Positions 26,486-36,047 of a stretch of 64,000 bases of DNA are shown one piece after another. This DNA comes from Shewanella donghaensis. Its GTDB lineage: Bacteria > Pseudomonadota > Gammaproteobacteria > Enterobacterales > Shewanellaceae. The stretch spans positions 1,116,001 to 1,180,000 of the forward strand of contig NZ_CP041783.1 of the NCBI RefSeq assembly GCF_007567505.1. Reading direction: 5' to 3'. The translations under genes were made by a program, and so were the position numbers. Numbering within the stretch: position 1 is the stretch's first letter; the number at the start of each line of letters is the position of its first letter. A model generated the notes under the pieces. That model was not told the DNA's origin. It did not search any database and worked only from the letters and a program-made list of their open reading frames with translations.

Positions 26486-27328
26486 TTAATTATCTTCAGT
26501 CAGCTTATCTACCATTAAACTAACATCAGCGGGGGCGAGTAAACTAAAGCATTCTAGTTTACGTTGTAAGTCTTCCACATCTTTTGTTAACTCATTAGCC
26601 GCACTAGCGTAGTTAGTGCGTTGTTGTGATTGACTATACGTTCTCAATAGCCACTGCTGTTTATGATTAAGCAAATTGTCTAACTTTAATAATTGCGCCG
26701 CAATAACAGCATGCACCTTATTAATATCTTCTGATAAGTAACTTGAAATATCAGCTCGAACCAGTTCAATTTCACTGATGTTTATGGCAATAATCGCGGG
26801 AGAGTCTTGATAATCAAAATTTCTAGCAAGAATCGCTTTTGCCATCATTAACTCTTTAGGCTCTTGATTTAATCTAAAATCATTTTCTAATTGGATTGCT
26901 TCACATACCTGCTCACTCAGAACGATCGAAAAATTGTCATCAAATAAAAAATCCAACGAGACGCCTTGTCTTAACATTGCTGCTGAAAACTTAGGCGCTA
27001 ATCCTGTACGCGTATAAAGTCGAAAGCCCTGACCTAAACTACGTTTTAACTGTCGGGGGTCTAAAGAAAGTGATGGGTTTGGTTCTTGCTTATCGCGTTT
27101 ATCAACAACAGAAACAACAAACAATGGCTGACAGGTCAAAATGAAATAGGCTTTTATGAGTTTATTCGATTGATCAAATATCAGCTCATTGACAACAAAC
27201 TCAGCAATCGGCTGACTTAATGCAGGTAAAATAGCAAAATCACTGACACCATCAGGCAAGTTTATATACAAAGTTTGCTGTTGATTAACTTCGTATTTAA
27301 TTGGCTGACTCAGTAAATGGTTATACAT
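26486..27328 (-). CDS. Hypothetical protein (280 aa) divergent from sbcB
   Basis: A soluble protein of unknown family: no signal peptide, no membrane segment and no motif I recognise. It is mixed alpha/beta with a helical C-terminal third (about 220-275) that has heptad-like leucines (IAAQLLKLDNLLNHKQQWLL; ELTKDVEDLQRKLECFSLL) and may form a coiled coil. A frame extends upstream to a GTG at 27421, but ATG 27328 is preceded by GAGGAG at good spacing and is chosen. It lies back to back with sbcB, 191 bases apart. Confidence 0.6.
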   Translation of the reverse strand: MYNHLLSQPIKYEVNQQQTLYINLPDGVSDFAILPALSQPIAEFVVNELIFDQSNKLIKAYFILTCQPLFVVSVVDKRDKQEPNPSLSLDPRQLKRSLGQGFRLYTRTGLAPKFSAAMLRQGVSLDFLFDDNFSIVLSEQVCEAIQLENDFRLNQEPKELMMAKAILARNFDYQDSPAIIAINISEIELVRADISSYLSEDINKVHAVIAAQLLKLDNLLNHKQQWLLRTYSQSQQRTNYASAANELTKDVEDLQRKLECFSLLAPADVSLMVDKLTEDN

Positions 27329-27519
27329 TAATATTCTCCTCACATCTTTTTGAATTGTAACTAGCAATTGCTCTAACGTCACTGTCTTATCTCTACGGTT
27401 ATTACTTTTAAAATGAAACACTGTATGCTAAAAATCATACAATCAATTTTCAGTCAGTAAACATTCGTAATTAACAGTGCTAAGATGATGGCATACGAGA
27501 TATAGGACAATACTGAATT

Positions 27520-28932
27520 ATGGCAAGTGTTTCACAACCTACTCTTTTCTGGCACGATTATGAGACTTTCGGGGTTAGCCCAGCAAAAGACCGCCCTTCT
27601 CAGTTTGCAGGTATCCGAACCGATTTAGATTTAAATATCATCGGTGAGCCTGAAAACTTCTATTGCAAGCAAGCAACTGATTATCTTCCAGCACCTGAGG
27701 CCATTCTTGTAACAGGGATTACGCCACAGCTTGCTAATTTAAAAGGCATGGTTGAAACCGAGTTCATGGGCCGTATCAATGATATATTTAGCCAGCCTAA
27801 TACCTGTGTTGTCGGTTACAACTCATTAAGATTTGATGATGAAGTCAGTCGTTATGGCTTTTATCGCAACTTTATCGACCCTTATGCCCGTGAATGGCAA
27901 AATGGTAATACTCGCTGGGATATTATCGATTTAGTCCGAGCGTGTTACGCATTTAGACCTGAAGGGATTAATTGGCCTTTAAAAGAAGATGGCTCGCCAA
28001 GTTTTAAACTAGAGCTACTCACTAAAGCCAATGGGCTCAGCCACGAACAAGCTCATGATGCTATGAGTGATGTTTACGCAACCATTGCCATTGCCAAATT
28101 GATCAAAGAGAAACAACCTAAGCTATATGACTACTACTTCAATCTTCGAAATAAAAATAAGGTTGCAGAGTTAATTCAAGGCGACTTCATGCAACCTTTA
28201 GTGCATGTCAGTTCTAAAATTAGTGCGGCAAAAGGTTGTGTGACCTTAATAGCACCAGTGGCTCCTCACCCAACCAACAAAAATTCAATGCTATGTATTA
28301 ATCTAGCAATGGATATTTCACCACTCATTGAACTTTCTGTTGAAGATATAGTGCAGCGAATGTATACCTCTCGAGCAGATTTAGCCCCAGATGAATTGCC
28401 GATTCCGTTAAAGCAAATACATTTGAATAAATGCCCATTTATCGGCACCCCCAAGCTATTAACAGAAGACGTCGCTGCGAGGCATGAATTTGATGTGTCA
28501 TTTGCTCGTGATCAATACAAACTGTTCAAGCAACATCCTGAACTAAGAGAAAAAATGCAGGCGGTGTTTGAAATTAACAATCACCCAGAAGCAACCGATC
28601 CTGATTTGATGCTTTATAGCGGCGGCTTCTTTAGTCGTGCAGATAAAGCAAAAATGGAAATGATCCGCAACACTCAGGCCAGTAATTTAGCAGCGCTTAA
28701 TTTAGACTTTGATGACCCCCGCTTAGAAAAAATGCTTTTTCGCTACCGTGGACGAAATTATCCAGAGACGTTAAGTCATGATGAGTCATTAAAGTGGCGA
28801 GAGTTTTGCCAAGAACGTCTTTCTGATGCCGATTATGTGATTAACCTCGAAAACTTATTGGAAGAAACCAGTGAGAATGAGCATAAGCAAAAATTGCTAA
28901 AAGCGTTGTGTATGTATTTACAGTCACTATAG
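27520..28932 (+). CDS. sbcB: Exonuclease I (3'-5' single-strand DNA exonuclease)
   Basis: A 470-residue DnaQ-fold exonuclease. The acidic exonuclease motifs are in order: LFWHDYETFG (Exo I), CVVGYNSLRFDDEVSRYGF (Exo II) and EQAHDAMSDVYATI (Exo III). The protein then has the SH3-like and C-terminal domains of E. coli ExoI, ending in the YRGRNYPETL...WREFCQERL segment. It degrades single-stranded DNA 3' to 5' in recombination and mismatch repair and interacts with SSB. Length and motifs agree closely with the family. Confidence 0.95.
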   Translation: MASVSQPTLFWHDYETFGVSPAKDRPSQFAGIRTDLDLNIIGEPENFYCKQATDYLPAPEAILVTGITPQLANLKGMVETEFMGRINDIFSQPNTCVVGYNSLRFDDEVSRYGFYRNFIDPYAREWQNGNTRWDIIDLVRACYAFRPEGINWPLKEDGSPSFKLELLTKANGLSHEQAHDAMSDVYATIAIAKLIKEKQPKLYDYYFNLRNKNKVAELIQGDFMQPLVHVSSKISAAKGCVTLIAPVAPHPTNKNSMLCINLAMDISPLIELSVEDIVQRMYTSRADLAPDELPIPLKQIHLNKCPFIGTPKLLTEDVAARHEFDVSFARDQYKLFKQHPELREKMQAVFEINNHPEATDPDLMLYSGGFFSRADKAKMEMIRNTQASNLAALNLDFDDPRLEKMLFRYRGRNYPETLSHDESLKWREFCQERLSDADYVINLENLLEETSENEHKQKLLKALCMYLQSL

Positions 28933-29007
28933 AGGTTAACCTTCTATAACAAACCACTATAACAGCAACAATTTTAGCGTTTAAACATACTTTAAAAGGA
29001 ATTGGTC

Positions 29008-29898
29008 ATGCAAAATCGCTTTATCGATAGCTTATCAGAGCTACCAAAGCCGCTTGCGACTGCATTAATCCCACTGCTCAATGAAGAGTTTTGTGGTCAT
29101 ATCGATGCGAGTCAGCTAGCTGAACTCGTTAATATCTCAGGTATGCCGGAAGATAAGTTATTACTCAGCATACTGCCTATAGCCGCAGCACTGGCTAAAC
29201 CCAGTATTAGCGAATTTTATGTTGGTGCTATTGCAAAAGGAGAAAGTGGCGACATATATATGGGCGCTAATTTCGAGCTGTCGTCAGAAGCGTTATTCCA
29301 TACAGTGCATGCAGAACAAAGTGCTATAAGCCATGCTTGGCTTAACGGCGAACAAAAGATTGTAGACATTATTGTCAACTTTAGCCCCTGTGGCCATTGT
29401 CGCCAATTCATGAATGAGCTCGTCAATGGCATCAATATCAACATCCATTTACCAGGACAACAGCCTCAACTGTTAGCCCATTATTTACCTTATGCATTTG
29501 GTCCAGCTGATTTACAAGTCACAAAACCATTATTATCAAAAAGTAACATTGAGTTTTCGTTAAATTCAGATGACCCAATGATAATTGAAGCAGTTGATCA
29601 AGCAGGACTTAGCTATGCGCCATATACAAGCAACTTAGCTTCAGTGGTTTTAGAAACCAAAGATGGTCATACCTATTGCGGACGCTATGCAGAAAACGCG
29701 GCATTCAATCCTTCAATGATGCCAATGCAAATGGCACTGTCGAATCTAATTCGTCATAATAGAGATTACAGTGATATTAACCGCGCAGTGCTTATAGAAT
29801 CCTCAGCAGGTAAAATTAGCTTAGCTAATGCGACCATGGATACATTACAGGCTGTTAGCGCTGTTGAGCTTGAACATATTTTCGTCGACCCGAGTTAA
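29008..29898 (+). CDS. cdd: Cytidine deaminase (dimeric, two-domain type)
   Basis: A 296-residue enzyme that deaminates cytidine and deoxycytidine in pyrimidine salvage. The zinc site is HAEQSA plus PCGHCRQF, as in E. coli Cdd (~294 residues). The second, non-catalytic domain follows (from about residue 180). Start: ATG at 29008 has AAAAGGA seven bases upstream; an in-frame TTG at 29002 is too close to it. It is 75 bases after sbcB and could be co-transcribed. The large inverted repeat at 29933-29981 follows. Confidence 0.93.
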   Translation: MQNRFIDSLSELPKPLATALIPLLNEEFCGHIDASQLAELVNISGMPEDKLLLSILPIAAALAKPSISEFYVGAIAKGESGDIYMGANFELSSEALFHTVHAEQSAISHAWLNGEQKIVDIIVNFSPCGHCRQFMNELVNGININIHLPGQQPQLLAHYLPYAFGPADLQVTKPLLSKSNIEFSLNSDDPMIIEAVDQAGLSYAPYTSNLASVVLETKDGHTYCGRYAENAAFNPSMMPMQMALSNLIRHNRDYSDINRAVLIESSAGKISLANATMDTLQAVSAVELEHIFVDPS

Positions 29899-29932
29899 TA
29901 AGCGAACGACAATACAATAAACAAAGCAAGCC

Positions 29933-29981
29933 ACCAATTGGGTACAGTTTAAATGCTATTTTAAGTCTGTAACCAATTGGT
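29933..29981. repeat. Large inverted repeat downstream of cdd
   Basis: Two 15-bp arms, ACCAATTGGGTACAG (29933-29947) and CTGTAACCAATTGGT (29967-29981), pair at 14 of 15 positions. No T run follows, so it is not a standard terminator. Confidence 0.75.
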
Positions 29982-30076
29982 CATTACTTCAGTTAATCAA
30001 TCTAATAATAAATTTTATTTGCACAAATCCTATAAACCCTTACACTCGTTTTTTCCTTTTTGATTATAGAATCTTC

Positions 30077-30700
30077 ATGCCTGATTTCGCTGTACTAGCC
30101 GTTTTTATACCCACCTTCTTTTTTGTTTCTATTACGCCTGGTATGTGTATGACACTCGCCATGACGTTAGGGATGAGTATTGGCGTAAAACGTACATTAT
30201 GGATGATGATAGGTGAGTTAGTGGGCGTTGCTCTGGTTGCTATTGCCGCAGTCATGGGCGTTGCCAGTGTCATGCTTAATTACCCCGATATGTTTGAAAT
30301 ATTAAAATGGATTGGCGGTGCTTACCTTGCCTATATCGGGATCAACATGTGGCGTTCAAAAGGGAAAATGGCCATTATCGAAGGTCAACAAACTGATACA
30401 TCGATCAGTAACTACGCATTAATGTCACAAGGTTTTATCACGGCAATTGCTAATCCAAAAGGTTGGGCCTTTATGATTTCGCTGTTGCCACCTTTTATCA
30501 GCGTAGATAAAGCCGTGGGTCCACAGTTATTTTGGCTACTTTCAATTATCATGATTACCGAAAGCACTTCAATGCTGGCCTATGCCACAGGCGGTAAAAG
30601 CTTAAGATTATTTTTGTCACGCGGTGATAATATCAAATTGATGAATCGCATTGCTGGAAGCTTGATGGTAGGTGTAGGGTTTTGGTTAGCCCTTGGATAA
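30077..30700 (+). CDS. LysE/RhtB-family amino-acid exporter
   Basis: A 207-residue membrane protein with about six hydrophobic segments. The opening FIPTFFFVSITPGMCMTLAMTLGMSIGVKRT contains the TPG motif of LysE/RhtB exporters, and LKWIGGAYLAYIGINMWRS and ANPKGWAFMISLLPPF are further signatures. Members export amino acids and derivatives such as homoserine, threonine or leucine; the substrate cannot be assigned. There is no regulator beside it. ATG at 30077 lacks a strong Shine-Dalgarno. Confidence 0.9.
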   Translation: MPDFAVLAVFIPTFFFVSITPGMCMTLAMTLGMSIGVKRTLWMMIGELVGVALVAIAAVMGVASVMLNYPDMFEILKWIGGAYLAYIGINMWRSKGKMAIIEGQQTDTSISNYALMSQGFITAIANPKGWAFMISLLPPFISVDKAVGPQLFWLLSIIMITESTSMLAYATGGKSLRLFLSRGDNIKLMNRIAGSLMVGVGFWLALG

Positions 30701-30783
30701 GTCATAAATGATCGTTTCAATCACAAGAAAGTTTAAGCCAACAGTAAGCGTAGGATACAAAATGGAAAACAAGGAGTGTTGAT

Positions 30784-31056
30784 ATCAAACCCGTATCATT
30801 AACAGGCTATATATTAGTTCCTGAAAACGAGTTAACAGCCGTTATTCAAGCAATAGAAATACACAGTAAACTAACAAAGCAGGAATCAGGTTGCTTAAGT
30901 TTCTCTATAACACAAGATAGTCAAAATCCATTACAGTTTCATGTGGCTGAAACATTCTCTAATCAAGCCGCTTTTGATTTTCACCAGCAAAGGTCAAGCC
31001 ATTCAAATTGGGCGGTAGTCAGTAAACACGTCTCTCGTCACTATCAAATATCGTGA
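30784..31056 (+). pseudogene. ABM/quinol-monooxygenase-like reading frame with no canonical start codon
   Basis: The 90-codon frame translates to an intact small antibiotic-biosynthesis-monooxygenase-like domain: VSLTGYILVPENEL, ESGCLSFSITQDS, HVAETFSNQAAFDFHQQ and NWAVVSKHVSRHY. This is the ESGxLxF/E-x5-A-F-x-x-H pattern of the YgiN group of dimeric ferredoxin-fold enzymes. A good Shine-Dalgarno AAGGAG lies seven bases before an ATC codon at 30784, where an ATG would be expected. No ATG, GTG or TTG occurs in frame until codon 54. Either the start was lost by a point change or small indel, ATC is used, or there is a sequencing error. It converges on the diguanylate cyclase gene. Confidence 0.6.
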
Positions 31057-31081
31057 CACTATAGGTTGAGCATTAAAAGCA

Positions 31082-32170
31082 TTATGCAGCTTTAATTAAA
31101 AACGGTTTAACACAGTTTCTGCCACTTTCCTTTGCTACATATAAGGCTTTATCTGCTCGAATAAGCAAATCTTTAAGCTCTGTAGCTGTATGCGTTTTAT
31201 CTGCAATACCAAAACTGGCCGTACAGGTGAGTACTCTAGAATTAGATATTGGAATGTTACATGCAGCTATTTGTTGTCGCATTCTTTCTGCCATTATCTC
31301 GCCATCAGCAAGCGATGTATTTGGCATGGCTATAACGAACTCTTCACCACCAATTCGTGCACATAAATCATCTTCTCGGCATAATTTCTTGATGGTATTT
31401 GTTACCTCTACTAAGCATTTATCGCCGATAACATGTCCGTATTGATCATTAATTTTTTTGAAAAAATCGAGATCGAGTAATACCAATGTAAACGGTTGCT
31501 GGTGTTTTTTTGCATCATCAAAAAGCTGGCGACCTCGGGAGAAGAAGTAATGCCTATTAGCCAAACTCGTGAGTGAATCTGTGGTTGCTTGTTTGGTTAA
31601 CTGTTTTTCATTCTTATCGATTTGTTTGGCAAAGATGTACAACACAAAAATCACTTCTAGCATGGTAAACAAAACAACGGACTGATAAATCATATTATTC
31701 ATTTTATCGGATAACACAATTAACGGCGTATCATTTAAGGTGTTCTCACAATAAAAAAATAATACTACGGCAAATGAACTCAGTACGACTTGCTCAATAC
31801 GTTCTCTGAGCTCAAACAATAAGAACACCCCAGTTGGTACCAAAAAATAGTATAAATGAAAGCCACTGGCATTGGTCACATAAACATTGGTGCAGACTAA
31901 TAAATGCAGCATTAGCACGACAAAAAACCAAACCTTGGCCATTTTCGATGCATTGTTCGCAGTAAAAGCTAAGGTTGATAGATACGCAAAGGTAAAACCT
32001 AAATTGATATAAGCGACGGTAGGGTTATCTAAAAAAAATAGATAATTGAGAGAATAAAATAACGAAATACCAACAGTAATCAGGCTGATGATATTCATTG
32101 TTCTTGTTCGATTTGCTGACGAAAAAGACTGTTTCGCCGTGCCCACATTTATTATATTTTTTAAGTTCAT
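31082..32170 (-). CDS. Membrane-bound diguanylate cyclase (GGDEF)
   Basis: A 362-residue protein with about six N-terminal membrane segments (residues ~25-190) and a C-terminal GGDEF domain (about 195-355) that makes cyclic di-GMP. The active-site motif is GGEEF (ARIGGEEFVIAMP). An RxxD inhibitory site (REDD) lies five residues before it, so product feedback is likely. No recognised sensory domain is visible apart from the membrane part. The start at 32170 has a weak Shine-Dalgarno; ATG at 32098 is the alternative. A 7-bp tandem repeat array lies 126 bases upstream of the start. Confidence 0.88.
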   Translation of the reverse strand: MNLKNIINVGTAKQSFSSANRTRTMNIISLITVGISLFYSLNYLFFLDNPTVAYINLGFTFAYLSTLAFTANNASKMAKVWFFVVLMLHLLVCTNVYVTNASGFHLYYFLVPTGVFLLFELRERIEQVVLSSFAVVLFFYCENTLNDTPLIVLSDKMNNMIYQSVVLFTMLEVIFVLYIFAKQIDKNEKQLTKQATTDSLTSLANRHYFFSRGRQLFDDAKKHQQPFTLVLLDLDFFKKINDQYGHVIGDKCLVEVTNTIKKLCREDDLCARIGGEEFVIAMPNTSLADGEIMAERMRQQIAACNIPISNSRVLTCTASFGIADKTHTATELKDLLIRADKALYVAKESGRNCVKPFLIKAA

Positions 32171-32295
32171 TGGGAGTAATAAAAATTGTTAAAGACCTGT
32201 AAACCCTAGCACGTTTTGAATTTTTTAATCTAAATAAACATAACGTTATTACTGCTAATGAAGACATCTAAAAAATATTCAAAAGCAATATGACC

Positions 32296-32351
32296 TTAGC
32301 TCTTAGCTCTTAACTCTTAACTCTTAACTCTTAACTCTTAACTCTTAACTC
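32296..32351 (-). repeat. Heptanucleotide tandem repeat (8 units) upstream of the diguanylate cyclase gene
   Basis: Two units of TTAGCTC are followed by six of TTAACTC, all in phase, in the 250-base gap between the acetyltransferase gene and the diguanylate cyclase start. It is non-coding, so length changes could shift promoter or leader spacing of the cyclase gene. Confidence 0.9.
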
Positions 32352-32420
32352 TGAGCACTAAACACCAGTTAAATATTAAATCCCATAATAGCTTTCAAAA
32401 CAACTTAACGCTAAACAGCA

Positions 32421-33608
32421 CTAATCTGTATTAGCTTTGTAAGGTGAACTATCATGTAGTTGCTGCATATATTGTCGAATGTGTTGTTGTTCTTGTTGGC
32501 AAAAATGTGAAATTGCTTTATTGAACTCGCTATGAGCAATATTGTGATTAGAGTAGGTTTCTATGGGAATAAACCCTCGAGCGACTTTGTGCTCGCCTTG
32601 TGCGCCGGCATCAAAAACACTCAGTCCTTGTTTAATGGCATATTCGATGCCTTGGTAATAACAAGTCTCAAAATGTAATCCATCAAACTCCTGCAAACAG
32701 CCCCAATATCGACCATATAAATGGGTATCTGATACAAAATATAATGCCGCAGCAACGAGATTAGCATTTCCATTGTCATCAGGTTTAGTCACTAGCAATA
32801 ATCTTATTTTCTCGCCCATAACGCTGGCTATTTGCGTAAAGAACTCGGAAGATAAATAGCCTGTATGACCCGAGCGTTTTAAATAGGTTTGTTGATAACA
32901 AGCAATAAAACCTTGCCACTGTTCAGTAGTTGCCTTATCACCATCAACAAATTTAAAACTTAAATTGTGAGCTTCAATCACCCTTCTTTCTTTTATAATA
33001 TTTTTTCGTTTGCGTGACTGCAATTGGTTTAAAAAATCATCAAAATGTTGATAGCCATCATTATGCCAATGAAATTGCGTACCTAATCTTGCAATGCTCA
33101 CATCTGCAATATTGGCGCTATCAGTTTGAGGTAAAAATAAGCAGTGCCATGATGAATAATATCCAAGCTTAAGAGTTTCATTCAAAAACTCACTGACAAC
33201 TTTTAAAATTTGTTCTTTACTCACTGTGTCGATTTTATTGTCAAAACCAATTCGCTGACCACTTACAGGAGTGAATGGCACCGCAGCGACCAACTTGGGG
33301 TAATACTCGAGCCCATTTCTTTCATAAGCTTCGGCCCAGGCCCAATCAAAAACATACTCCCCCCAAGAATGAGATTTCTCATAACAGGGAATAATCGCGA
33401 TGATGGTATCCAGTTGCTTTATCACAATATGCTTTGGCAGCCAGCCTGATTTTTTTGACACACATTGGCTCTGTTCTAACGAATTAAGGTATTCATATGA
33501 AGTGAACGGGTTTTGATCTGAAAAAATACGTTGCCACTGTGACTTAGTAATATCTGACACTGATCCATAAAAGCTTATATCCAAGTCATTAGTGTGTGTA
33601 TTAGACAT
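32421..33608 (-). CDS. COG3146/DUF482-family GNAT-like protein
   Basis: A 395-residue cytoplasmic protein with two GNAT-like halves, the FemABX-related arrangement annotated as peptidogalycan biosynthesis/recognition (COG3146). FTSYEYLNSLEQSQCV, HNDGYQHFDDFLNQLQSRKRKNIIKERR and YYQGIEYAIKQGLSVFDAGAQGEHKVARGF are the diagnostic blocks. The reaction and substrate of the family are not known; acyl transfer to an amine is the inference from the fold. It is divergent from ggt. Confidence 0.85.
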   Translation of the reverse strand: MSNTHTNDLDISFYGSVSDITKSQWQRIFSDQNPFTSYEYLNSLEQSQCVSKKSGWLPKHIVIKQLDTIIAIIPCYEKSHSWGEYVFDWAWAEAYERNGLEYYPKLVAAVPFTPVSGQRIGFDNKIDTVSKEQILKVVSEFLNETLKLGYYSSWHCLFLPQTDSANIADVSIARLGTQFHWHNDGYQHFDDFLNQLQSRKRKNIIKERRVIEAHNLSFKFVDGDKATTEQWQGFIACYQQTYLKRSGHTGYLSSEFFTQIASVMGEKIRLLLVTKPDDNGNANLVAAALYFVSDTHLYGRYWGCLQEFDGLHFETCYYQGIEYAIKQGLSVFDAGAQGEHKVARGFIPIETYSNHNIAHSEFNKAISHFCQQEQQHIRQYMQQLHDSSPYKANTD

Positions 33609-33698
33609 ATTTCCTCAAAAAGACACTGTTACATATTGTGTATTAGATCATACTTATGGCACATTGCAACATATGATTAATATTATAAAGGCTTGAAA

Positions 33699-35453
33699 AT
33701 GAGTTTCTTTTCACAATTAAAACCTATCGTCATTGCAACGAGTATTGCTTTAACGCTTGGCATCTCTTCTTTTACCTCAATACAAGTCCAAGCAGCAAAT
33801 GAACAATCCATTTATAGTCGTGCTGATACTTCACAACCTGTTTGGGCCCAACATGGCATGGTGGCGAGCCAAGAATCATTAGCGACTAGAATTGGTGTTG
33901 ATATTCTTAAACAAGGTGGCAATGCCGTAGATGCTGCTGTGGCTGTGGGCTTTGCGCTTTCAGTGACCCTCCCACGAGCAGGTAATATAGGCGGCGGTGG
34001 ATTCATGTTAGTCCACCTAGAAAAAGAACATAAAACCATCGCTATTGATTATCGTGAAACTGCGCCAGCTAAAGCCCATAAAGACATTTTCTTGAATGAA
34101 AAAGGCGATGTCGTTAAAAAGTTAAGCCGTGAACATGGTTTAGCTGTTGGTGTGCCCGGCACTGTCATGGGCTTTGAGCTTGCGTTAACAAAATACGGCA
34201 CCATGAGTATGAGTGAGGTTATTAAGCCTGCTATTGCACTTGCAGACAAAGGTATTTTGATAAATTCGGACTTAGCCAGTTCACTCGATGGCCTGAAGCG
34301 CCGTATTTCTCAGTGGCCAAGCTCTGCTAAAATTTTTTATAAACAAAATGGCGACAGTTTCTCAGTTAACGATACCTTAGTACAAAAGGATTTAGCCCAT
34401 TCTTTATCATTGATAGCTAAAGGTGGCAGCAAAGGCTTTTATCAAGGCGAGACAGCAGAAAAAATCGTAAAATCTATTGCTGATGCTGGTGGCATTATGA
34501 GCATGGAAGATTTAAAAAATTACAAAGTCATTGAAAGAAAACCGGTATCAGGTCAATACCGTGGTTATGAAATTGTATCAATGCCGCCTCCCTCTTCTGG
34601 CGGTATCCACATTATTGAGATGCTCAATGTATTAGAACACTACCCTATTGAAAAACTAGGTCACAATACTGCACAAACGCTGCATTTAATGACTGAAACG
34701 ATGAAACACGCCTATGCAGATAGAAGTGAATATTTAGGCGATCCCGATTTTAACCCAGTTCCTGTGGATAAACTGATAAGCCAAAAGTATGCAGACTCAA
34801 TAGCGAAACAAATCGCTTATAACAAAGCCACACCCAGTGAAGAGATTAAACCTGGTGATTTATCTGTTTATGAAAGTAACCAAACTACACATTACTCTGT
34901 CGTCGATAAATGGGGTAACGCGGTATCTAATACCTATACATTAAATTTCAGTTATGGCTCAGGACTGGTTGCTGCCGGCACAGGTATTCTGTTGAACAAC
35001 GAAATGGATGACTTCTCAGCAAAGGCCGGAATACCTAATGCTTATGGTTTAATAGGTGGAGAAGCCAACGCTGTTGAAGGCCATAAACGCCCTCTTAGCT
35101 CAATGAGCCCCACTATTGTGATGAAAGATGGCAAACCGTTTTTAGTCACAGGTAGCCCTGGTGGTTCAAGGATTATCACCACAACATTGCAAGTGATCAT
35201 GAATGTAATAGACCATAAATTAAATATTGCTGAAGCCACTGCTGCGCCACGAATTCATCACCAGTGGTTCCCAGATTACATTGGTGTTGAAACCAGTTTA
35301 AACAATGACACCATAACGCTACTGGAATCTAAAGGACACAAAGTCAAAACAAGCAGTGCTATGGGTAGTACTCAATCAATTGTTATTTCAGATAAAGGAT
35401 TGTTTGGCGCATCAGACCCAAGACGTGCTGGTTCAGAAACATTGGGACATTAG
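33699..35453 (+). CDS. ggt: Gamma-glutamyltransferase (periplasmic)
   Basis: A 584-residue exported Ntn-hydrolase that cleaves the gamma-glutamyl bond of glutathione and transfers or hydrolyses the glutamyl group. An N-terminal signal peptide (hydrophobic segment IVIATSIALTLGISSF) is followed by the large subunit. Autocleavage is predicted before Thr396 in ESNQTTHYSVVD, with the small subunit starting TTHYSV. Later motifs GSPGGSRI and LLNNEMDDFS are intact. Start: ATG 33699 has AAAGG seven bases upstream; the TTG at 33693 is too close to it. A hairpin terminator follows. Confidence 0.93.
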   Translation: MSFFSQLKPIVIATSIALTLGISSFTSIQVQAANEQSIYSRADTSQPVWAQHGMVASQESLATRIGVDILKQGGNAVDAAVAVGFALSVTLPRAGNIGGGGFMLVHLEKEHKTIAIDYRETAPAKAHKDIFLNEKGDVVKKLSREHGLAVGVPGTVMGFELALTKYGTMSMSEVIKPAIALADKGILINSDLASSLDGLKRRISQWPSSAKIFYKQNGDSFSVNDTLVQKDLAHSLSLIAKGGSKGFYQGETAEKIVKSIADAGGIMSMEDLKNYKVIERKPVSGQYRGYEIVSMPPPSSGGIHIIEMLNVLEHYPIEKLGHNTAQTLHLMTETMKHAYADRSEYLGDPDFNPVPVDKLISQKYADSIAKQIAYNKATPSEEIKPGDLSVYESNQTTHYSVVDKWGNAVSNTYTLNFSYGSGLVAAGTGILLNNEMDDFSAKAGIPNAYGLIGGEANAVEGHKRPLSSMSPTIVMKDGKPFLVTGSPGGSRIITTTLQVIMNVIDHKLNIAEATAAPRIHHQWFPDYIGVETSLNNDTITLLESKGHKVKTSSAMGSTQSIVISDKGLFGASDPRRAGSETLGH

Positions 35454-35464
35454 CCTTTAAAGAT

Positions 35465-35499
35465 ATATGCCTAAAACAACCTGAATGTTCTAGGCATAT
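35465..35499 (+). terminator. Hairpin terminator after ggt
   Basis: Arms ATATGCCTA / TAGGCATAT, extended by an inner AACA/TGTT helix after one mismatch, lie 12 bases past the ggt stop. There is only a modest T content after it. Confidence 0.6.
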
Positions 35500-36047
35500 T
35501 CACTTTATATTAACAATTACCGCCCCTCTTTTTTTAGTCTATTATTAGCCTGGTCTGCTAAGTCATATAGCTTACAAACCAAACCTCGCACTCAAAACCT
35601 TATTTCTGACATTTATGTAAAATCGAAAATTCTAATTTAAGTTATTAAAATAATGGCCGATATTATTATAATATTGTTATAAGAAGAACAGATTTAAATC
35701 AAAATTTATTTATAATGTCTATACTTTTAACATTAACTCATAATATTTCATTGAATTAACAACCATATCAGTTTGAAATATCAAGTGGCGCCATAAAATT
35801 GACACCCACCATTATAATGGCGCAGGTTTAATATGGGAAATCTCGTTTAAAAAATTACCTTTTTAAGATGAAATAAACATTTATTAGTAAATGAGTTAAA
35901 TATTTGAATTTAAAATAAAACACCAAAAAAAATGGTTTCATCACAACAACAGGCTAAAAAATTATGTTTTTTTAGCATAAAATTTACATTACTATGCGCA
36001 TAATTTTACATAGTGATGTGTTCAAAAAAAACAGCAGGATCAATTTA
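35500..36047. other. Long AT-rich region upstream of the chemoreceptor
   Basis: About 550 bases with no gene that I can support. One inverted repeat, GCGCCAT (35788-35794) and ATGGCGC (35817-35823), stands out in otherwise very AT-rich sequence. It could be a regulator site or small hairpin for the downstream cluster. Confidence 0.4.
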
